Source: Pyrenula massariospora (lineage: Eukaryota > Ascomycota > Eurotiomycetes > Pyrenulales > Pyrenulaceae). From it: a stretch of 64,000 nt of DNA. Both the position numbers and the translations under genes were made by a program. The stretch covers positions 248,001 to 312,000 of the forward strand of contig JAGFMI010000016.1 in the NCBI GenBank assembly GCA_021030905.1, read 5' to 3'. Under the pieces are notes generated by a model. That model ran no database searches. It was not told the DNA's origin and was given only the letters and a program-made list of their open reading frames with translations. Positions 57,856 to 64,000 of this stretch are shown here, piece by piece (position 1 is the stretch's first letter; each line of letters opens with the position of its first letter).

Positions 57856-59174
57856 TTAACCCCAAGACCGCGTGATGAAGAGCCAAAGCATTTTATCGTT
57901 TCCAGATCTGCGTAGCCAAATTGACACTAGGCCGACAACAAGTGCTAGTGCAGCCGAGCTAGCTGGTCCCCTGTATCTCCATGCAGTCGCAAAGGCTTTC
58001 TCTCGGAATTCCTCGATACGGAGCCTTTGCTCTTGCTTGTGGAAAGTAGCCTGTGCTTCCTCAAGTGACTGCTGTGCATGGAGGTCTCTAGACGTTTTGA
58101 GCACACTTAGTGAAGAAACCCTCTCCCAACTGCGCGACGGCAGCTTCTCTGGTGGACATCGCTTGTGCAGATCAACCGTGTTTGCAATCAGGCCTTCAAA
58201 ATCGAGTGGTTGCGGAAGCTTTGAAAGAGTAAAATGAAGCATCTCCGGCTCATCTGCAGGTATTTCAAGAAGCTCCGCTTTCCGTGAAAGCACTATCGAG
58301 GCAAAAAGGTAGATAGCCATAACAGGCTCCTGAGAGAGAAGGAAATCATAGAGGCGAGCAATATCGCTATACTCCTGAATATCATGAGCGTACAGAGTCA
58401 GCGTAGCAGCCAATGCAAAGAATGGTCTGATTCCTGAAAGGTGATGGTACAATGATTTATCGGCAGATCCTAGGATGGCAGGTAGTAGCTGAAGATGCTT
58501 CAAGGCTGGTGAGAGAGATGGAAGCATGAAATCGCGAATACGGAGCAGTGAGAGCTGAGCAACGGCTGGTGGTGCGAGATCATCACCCAACACCAACAAT
58601 AAGACCTGCACAATATCATGGTAGCCTTGAAAATAGCATAGCATCGGATAAGTCCTCAGTGTTTGGACGATAAGATCTGATAGTCTTCGTTTATCCCTCT
58701 CAACGTCCTTTTCGTTTCGATCTAGTCACGGGTCAGTCTTTTTCACATAGCATGCATCAGTACGTACCGTTTGGGTAATAAATGAATGCTCTTTTGACGT
58801 CGAGGTCCACTTGATCCTCGTCTCGGTGTCGAGGTTTTTCGAGCCATTGCGAACTCGACGATTGACGCTGCAGGTCTGAATAATCTGATGTAAAACCTAG
58901 CAAGATTGGCCCTGGCAATATCGGTTAGGACGAAGCGCAGCTGGGAAGCAATAGACCCACAGGCTCGCTTGCGAAGATTATCATGCAGGAGGCCGCCTGG
59001 CGACAAGGCCAAGTCGATGAGCTTATGAAGATCATGGGCTTCACATGCTCGCTCTACCGCCAATTTTTTCACATTCGCAGAGTCCGAGAGCTGGGATTGT
59101 GGTGTGCTGTCCGATGCATCTGCCGACGTTCTTGAATTCTGAGCCAGTGACCTATCCTCCATGCGGGATGACAT
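57856..59174 (-). CDS. TBC-domain Rab GTPase-activating protein (TBC1D20/Gyp type)
   Basis: This predicted RabGAP accelerates GTP hydrolysis by ER-Golgi Rab GTPases and is membrane-anchored. Three exons (59174..58961, 58911..58768, 58721..57856) give 407 aa. The TBC domain starts at RAWPILLG. The arginine-finger motif is DLDVKRAF, followed by YYPNDRNEKDVERDKRRLSD, and the glutamine-finger motif is MLCYFQGYHDIVQ. Both catalytic residues are present. The C-terminal hydrophobic segment (SSAALALVVGLVSIWL) with few residues after it suggests a tail anchor. I took the ATG at 59174; the frame is open slightly further up. The introns (48 and 46 nt) are typical. Confidence 0.9.
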
Positions 59175-60436
59175 CGCCTCCCTCACGACAGCAATACAGC
59201 CTGTCAGACTATGCGGGAATTTGGGCTGTGCATGAGGCGGAAGAGGGACTCGTCACCCAGGCTTTCAGGGTTTAGATAAGGCAGAACTGCCAAAGACGTC
59301 GCCTTAGGGCAGTGTAACACGTGATAGCCCACAAGCAGAACATCAGATACCAGCCATGCCAATGAAGACAGCGAATCAATAGCGATCTCTCAAATATCGC
59401 AGCTGGAACATTGGTGAGCTTTGTGCGGACCAACTCTCAACTATTTGTACTGTCGACAAGGGTCGAATTAGCCAGTCGAGCTTCGCCGGGGCGACATTGG
59501 GGATCTTGTTGGATAAAGAGGAACAAATACTCAGGATTGTTTATCTATCATAAGCCTCTTCTAAGAATGCAAGGCTCTATGCGCTCGCTAGGAAATCATG
59601 GATATCTGTCTTCTTGTACGGTAGAAAGGTGGTACTTCGTAGAGCCAAAGTTAAAGGGGCCTTCCCTGCTTCCGCAGACTAAGGTAGTCAAGGCCGCAAC
59701 ACTGCTGTTGACAGCTTACGACACCTACTTGTAACGGACGACAGGAAGGGTCAGGAGGCTGTGATCAACCCACCTCCTTCTTAATCCGCACCACGTTACA
59801 GTTTCACCTTATTTACACGTGCATATGCAAAAAGTCAACGAACATTTGCCAGATCCACGCGGCATCGGTCCTCCGGAAAAGTGAAGCCAAAATCGCACTA
59901 CTTCGCCTCCTTTCCATCCTCTGGCACAGGTAGAAAATTGATGGTTATATTCCGTCACTAATAACGCATAAATACGGTCCAATCACACGCGTAACAAGCT
60001 TCGAAAGCGTGAAATCTCACAGACCCGCTTGTGCTCTAATCGTTATGTGGATCGAGGAAAGGCTGATATCCGTGTAGTACCTGCTTTGATGATGGATCAA
60101 ATTATGCCCTTCCACATCTACTTACGAATTAGACTCCTTTGAACGCTTGAAGTGATTTTCACATGACAAGTTGCTCATATTTGCAATGAGAAACGCGCTC
60201 GATTTTCACGTCTTTCGACCATCCAAGACCGCTCCTTCTTCAGCTTCTTGTGGAAACACAATTTCATTTTTTCCATTCCGTCCGCTATCTGGCCCACTAG
60301 AGCATGAGTATGGGTCGAATACTATGAATTCGCTTCAGGAACTACTCATTCCGTTCGGAGAATAGTAAATTCTAAAGCCGTGGAAGGTTGCCTCAAATCA
60401 GCCCAACGAAGAGCATTCCCAGAACTTACAACCGCG
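59175..60436. other. Divergent intergenic region before the MMS1-like gene
   Basis: This 1.26-kb stretch separates two divergent genes. One plus-strand frame of 107 codons (59411-59734) shows no domain. The frame of the MMS1-like gene is open upstream of 60437 without a clear start, so part of the protein's N-terminus could lie here. Confidence 0.4.
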
Positions 60437-63400
60437 ATGGCGGCTTCAATGAAACATGAAAGATCCACAAACATAGGCTTACTCTCGCGCACACTATTGC
60501 CAAACCCAACGATAAAATGGATTGTTCCAGCAAAGCTTCGCAGTTTCGAAGTTAAGGAAGACAACCCAGAACAAGGTGCCCATCTTGACGTCGCCTTTGT
60601 GGGAGACCATACTGTGGCTTTATGCGAGCATCGGCCTGCGTTTCCACTGTTCCCACAGAAACTAAATCTAGAAGAAGAAAGAGAAAAAGAGACGACAGGA
60701 GAATGGGAGAAGGCAGAGGAAGCAGTGAAGACAGAATATCAAGTGAAGGAGCCCGTGACAGATGATGGCTTTGATGACCGCATCATTGACCTTGAAATCA
60801 AAATGTCTTTTGGACCACGTATAAATGCAGCTAAGGCATTCAAGAATCCTATAGCCAGTCTAATATCTAGCAAGAAAGGCGTTCTGCAACCACCTCCAGA
60901 GATCTTAGCGCTAGTTCTGGACTCAAAGGATCTTCTTTTTCTAAGTACACAAGGTCAACCCGGAGAAGCAGTTTACTTTATATGTTCAAGACGGCCATTA
61001 CCAGGTCCTTCGTCTGAGGTAGAGAGATTTGGCAAGCACCTTGCAGTTGATCCACAGTAAGTCAGCCTCTTTGTATACAAATCAGGCGCGCTTTAGAAAA
61101 TGATCCTAAGCGTAGCAGTTCCCGGCTTCTGGCTCTCGCCTCTTTACGATCTCACGTTGGGTTGTTTGCTTTGAAGAGAGGAGAAGAGTTGCAGAATCAC
61201 CGTGGAAATGTCTTGCCCTACTTCGATGGGGATACCCAATTGATCCGTGAGGTAAAGAAGTGCTACGGCTTATCAATGTCAAATCTAACGTGTGCCAGGA
61301 GAAATTCCTCGATGTTGACGGCATCATATTGAAGATGGATTTTCTCCAACCAGCCCAAGATTCTAAGCATCTTGTTCATCTCCTTATAATTGTCAGAAAA
61401 AATCAGCAAACCCATTACATCGTATACACTTGGGACACCACCAAGAGTCTGAATTACGTTGCAGCCGATCCACAGCATACCAAGCTAATTTCATCGGACG
61501 AGACCTTTCCTCTCTTGTTGATTCCATCTTCATGGCCATTGTCCTTCATCCTTGTTTTTAAAAACTTACTTAAGCTTTATAACATCCCAGGGAAAGCTGG
61601 TCGCGGCCCCAAGACCTACCGTATTGGGAAAACAGCCCAAGGTCAGCTTTGGGTGCAATGGCAGAAATCCGTGCGTCGGCCAGATTATCTCAGAAACAGT
61701 GATGACTTCTATTTGTGTAGAGAAGATGGCCTATTGCAATATTTTGAAGTTAGCGTCAAACCGGAGCTTGACATCCAACTTCACTTCAAACCAAGTCACC
61801 TCGAAACATGCAAGATTGATTCGGCTTTTGCAGTATTGTCGCATTCGGATGCGAAGGGTGAGCCTTCGAGACACGATGTTGTCCTCGTTGGTGGAGCCCT
61901 TACAAATGGAGGGTTTTACGGCATTGACGCGACCAAGGAAGCGCGAAGAAAACGGGATTTTCCAAATTGGGCCCCTATCTGCGACATGTTGAATTGGCAA
62001 CCGGACAAATCAGACAGTAGTTCCAAAGACTTATCGTTATGCCGTGATCGTCTTTTTGTGGCTGGAGGCAACGCTTCTCAAGCATGCACACAAGCTCAAA
62101 GCTACAACGGCAAGGTTAGTGAGCTACACTACGCTTTCGAGGCTGATGTGGTCATGAGAGCGCCCCTTCAAGCGCAAAGCAGAAGCACTGAGTCGGCAAA
62201 CAACTCTCTTTTGATTGAAAATTTGTGGATTTTGCAAGACCATCCCTCATCACGCCTCATATTCCTCGTCTCGTCGCCAGAGCGGACAATTGCGGGCCTC
62301 TTTCAGGATCCATTCCAGGAAATGGAATATCTTGACGACAGAAACAATGACCTGGATCTCGTGCTAGACACTCGAACCCTCGCCGCCGCTTCTAATGGAG
62401 ACACACATGCGATCCAAGTGACCCCACATGGAGTCAGTGTATTGAGCTTGTTGGATGACCCTCCACGCGCTGCTAAAGGACTTGCCCTTGAAAATCTAAT
62501 AATCGCTGCTGCAATAGATGAGCAGGCGTCGCTGGTTGTTCTCGCTTCCAAGACCTCTTTAGGCGTCTACATTCGAGTTTACGGAGTATCTACAGATGCG
62601 CAAAAGACCAGCATGCGAGAGATTGCCGAACCAATCAGCCTTTTGAATGATTTGTCAAGTTTGTTCGTAGCAAGAATGAATGATTGCATTTTTGTTTTCG
62701 CCGGCATGAACAATGGTATCCTCGACGTTTTTGGAATGAAGGCCTCAGGGACCTTCTCACTCGCGTGCTCTCAAGATCTAAGGAGCGAAACGACAAGCTC
62801 CGAAGCAAAGGCCATCGATAGCATCCTGCTACTATGCTCCTCAGCTCCCGGTGGATTTGACATCATGTGTGGTATGAGGAATGGCTGGCTTGTTCACATG
62901 GGACTTGAAATTGACGATGATACTGCCTTCAAAGCTTCAAGTAAGAATTATGAATGAAAATCTCCACTTGCCAGATGCTAAGTGGCTAACATTCCGCACA
63001 GAGATTGTCGTGAGAGGCCGACAGCGCCTGGGTTTGACGGCGGTAAAGCTTACACCAGACACCAAATATTCAGGATCGGCCTTCGCTATTTGCGAATCAA
63101 GTACTTTCCTAATAAAATGCAACAGCAGCGGTCTAATCTCAGATTCTCAAGTGTTTCATGTAACACTACACGATAGGTTGATAGACCCTATGTATGAGCG
63201 ACAAACGGTATGTCCTAACTATTTCTCAACGAATTCTTCGTGCCCTAAAGGAAGACTAGATCCAGTGTGACCTACAGAGAGTTCATGCAATTTCCCGCAT
63301 CAACGATCTTTACGAAGTTTGGTACGAAGATGGGAAAAGAGAGAATGAAAGGATGAAGGTCGTTGATACTGAGGGTTCCAGAGGCTGGTTAGTCTGTGTC

Positions 63401-64000
63401 GCTGAAGAAGAGTTGAAGTTCAGTCGACTTTCTATTAGGCCAAAATGCATACCCGAACAAACCTTTCTCAATAGCAATCCGACTTGCTTGACTTATTCGA
63501 AAAGGTTGAAAAAGATTATTGCTGGAGTCGAACGGGCCACGATCGAGAATGGACGACGAGCTGTCCGTCCGTCTTTGGTGACGTTCCAACCAGATCGGGC
63601 AGAAGGCTCTCCTCTATCTAACTTGGAGGCGAATACAAATTTCGGTAAAGCAGGGGAAAGAATATCGCATATGATAGCCTGGCGGCCGTTTTGGGACCAC
63701 AACGAGCACGGGAAGCCCATCGAGCACGAGTTGGTCATCGTCGCTTCCAACAGCGAACAGGACGGCCGAATAATGTTCTTCAAGACGCACAGGACTGAGA
63801 GATCTGAGCCAGAATTGAGTCTCAGTACTGCATGGTCATTTCCAGAACAGATCGTCCATCGACTAGCCCCCTTCGGGGACACGTCCCTGCTCTTTGGTGT
63901 TGGTGATTCTTTGATCCTGCAGGTATTGGAAAAAGAGTCGAAAAGGTGGCGTTACGTTTGTGAATATATCCTACCTTCGCCTGCCGTTTCAATAGCAGTT
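60437..64000 (+). CDS. MMS1/DDB1/CPSF160-like beta-propeller protein, 3' end missing
   Basis: This is a fungal protein of the MMS1_N / CPSF-A class, the fold shared by DDB1, CPSF160 and splicing SAP130. Such proteins scaffold cullin ubiquitin ligases or RNA-processing complexes; this one's partner is not known. Five exon pieces (60437..61056, 61119..61251, 61299..62940, 63002..63207, 63260..64000) stay in one frame, and the gene runs off the right edge. The start MAASMKHERSTNIGLLSRTL is followed by VPAKLRSFEV and an acidic loop (EEEREKETTGEWEKAEEAVK). Repeated propeller strands follow, for example LFALKRGEEL, VHLLIIVRKN, DVVLVGGALTNGGFYGID, and near the edge HELVIVASNSEQDGRIMFF. The frame upstream is open, so the start is uncertain. 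Confidence 0.75.

Overview
This window is nuclear DNA from a filamentous ascomycete (Pezizomycotina). The evidence is many short introns of about 45-90 nt with GTAAGT-like donors and CTAAC/CTGAC branch sites, a Dicer-like 2 gene, a KRE6/SKN1-type cell-wall glucan gene, a serine-rich membrane cupredoxin and a GON7 subunit of the fungal KEOPS complex. I could not assign a class or genus. There is no operon structure: about twenty genes sit on both strands with 0.2-2.8 kb between them. No CRISPR array, rRNA gene, clear tRNA or intact transposon was seen.

Layout. 0-8 kb: a partial unknown gene runs off the left edge (-), then the corepressor SSN6/CYC8 (+, 8 exons) and a two-exon membrane protein (+). 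8-13.2 kb: a purine-rich 20-nt tandem repeat, a mitochondrial-type pyruvate/branched-chain dehydrogenase kinase (+) and a small two-exon unknown (-). 13.6-18.1 kb: Dicer-like 2 (-). 18.6-21.4 kb: an unresolved small gene or remnant and KRE6-like glucan synthesis protein (-). 21.4-25.6 kb: mostly non-coding, with one small conserved-looking protein (-). 25.7-27.5 kb: a secreted alpha-amylase (+). 28-38 kb: RPL3 (-), RRP12 (-), GON7 (+) and VPS39 (-). 38.2-45 kb: a cupredoxin (-), a gene-poor gap and 6-phosphofructo-2-kinase/fructose-2,6-bisphosphatase (-), with puzzling coding-like sequence upstream. 45.8-54.6 kb: a cysteine-rich unknown (-), a 1351-aa PPR protein (-) and SRP68 (+). 55.4-64 kb: ubiquitin-RPL40 (+), a YIPF-type Golgi protein (-), a TBC1D20/Gyp-type RabGAP (-) and the first part of an MMS1/DDB1/CPSF-like beta-propeller protein (+) that runs off the right edge.

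Shared themes. Several genes serve ribosome production and protein synthesis or targeting: RPL3, RRP12, GON7, ubiquitin-RPL40 and SRP68. Two pairs, RRP12/GON7 and PPR/SRP68, are divergent with about 225 and 340 bp between start codons. A second group serves membrane traffic (VPS39, YIPF, TBC RabGAP) and a third serves carbon use and the cell wall (SSN6, dehydrogenase kinase, PFKFB, amylase, KRE6).

The most striking observations concern start codons. Ubiquitin-RPL40 has its AUG split A|UG by an intron and then a 7-nt microexon. RPL3 has its AUG split AU|G, so the unspliced transcript reads AUG-UAA. The exon models were assembled by hand from splice motifs and frame continuity. Total coding lengths are divisible by three, and ubiquitin-RPL40 and RPL3 come out at exactly the expected 128 and 392 residues.
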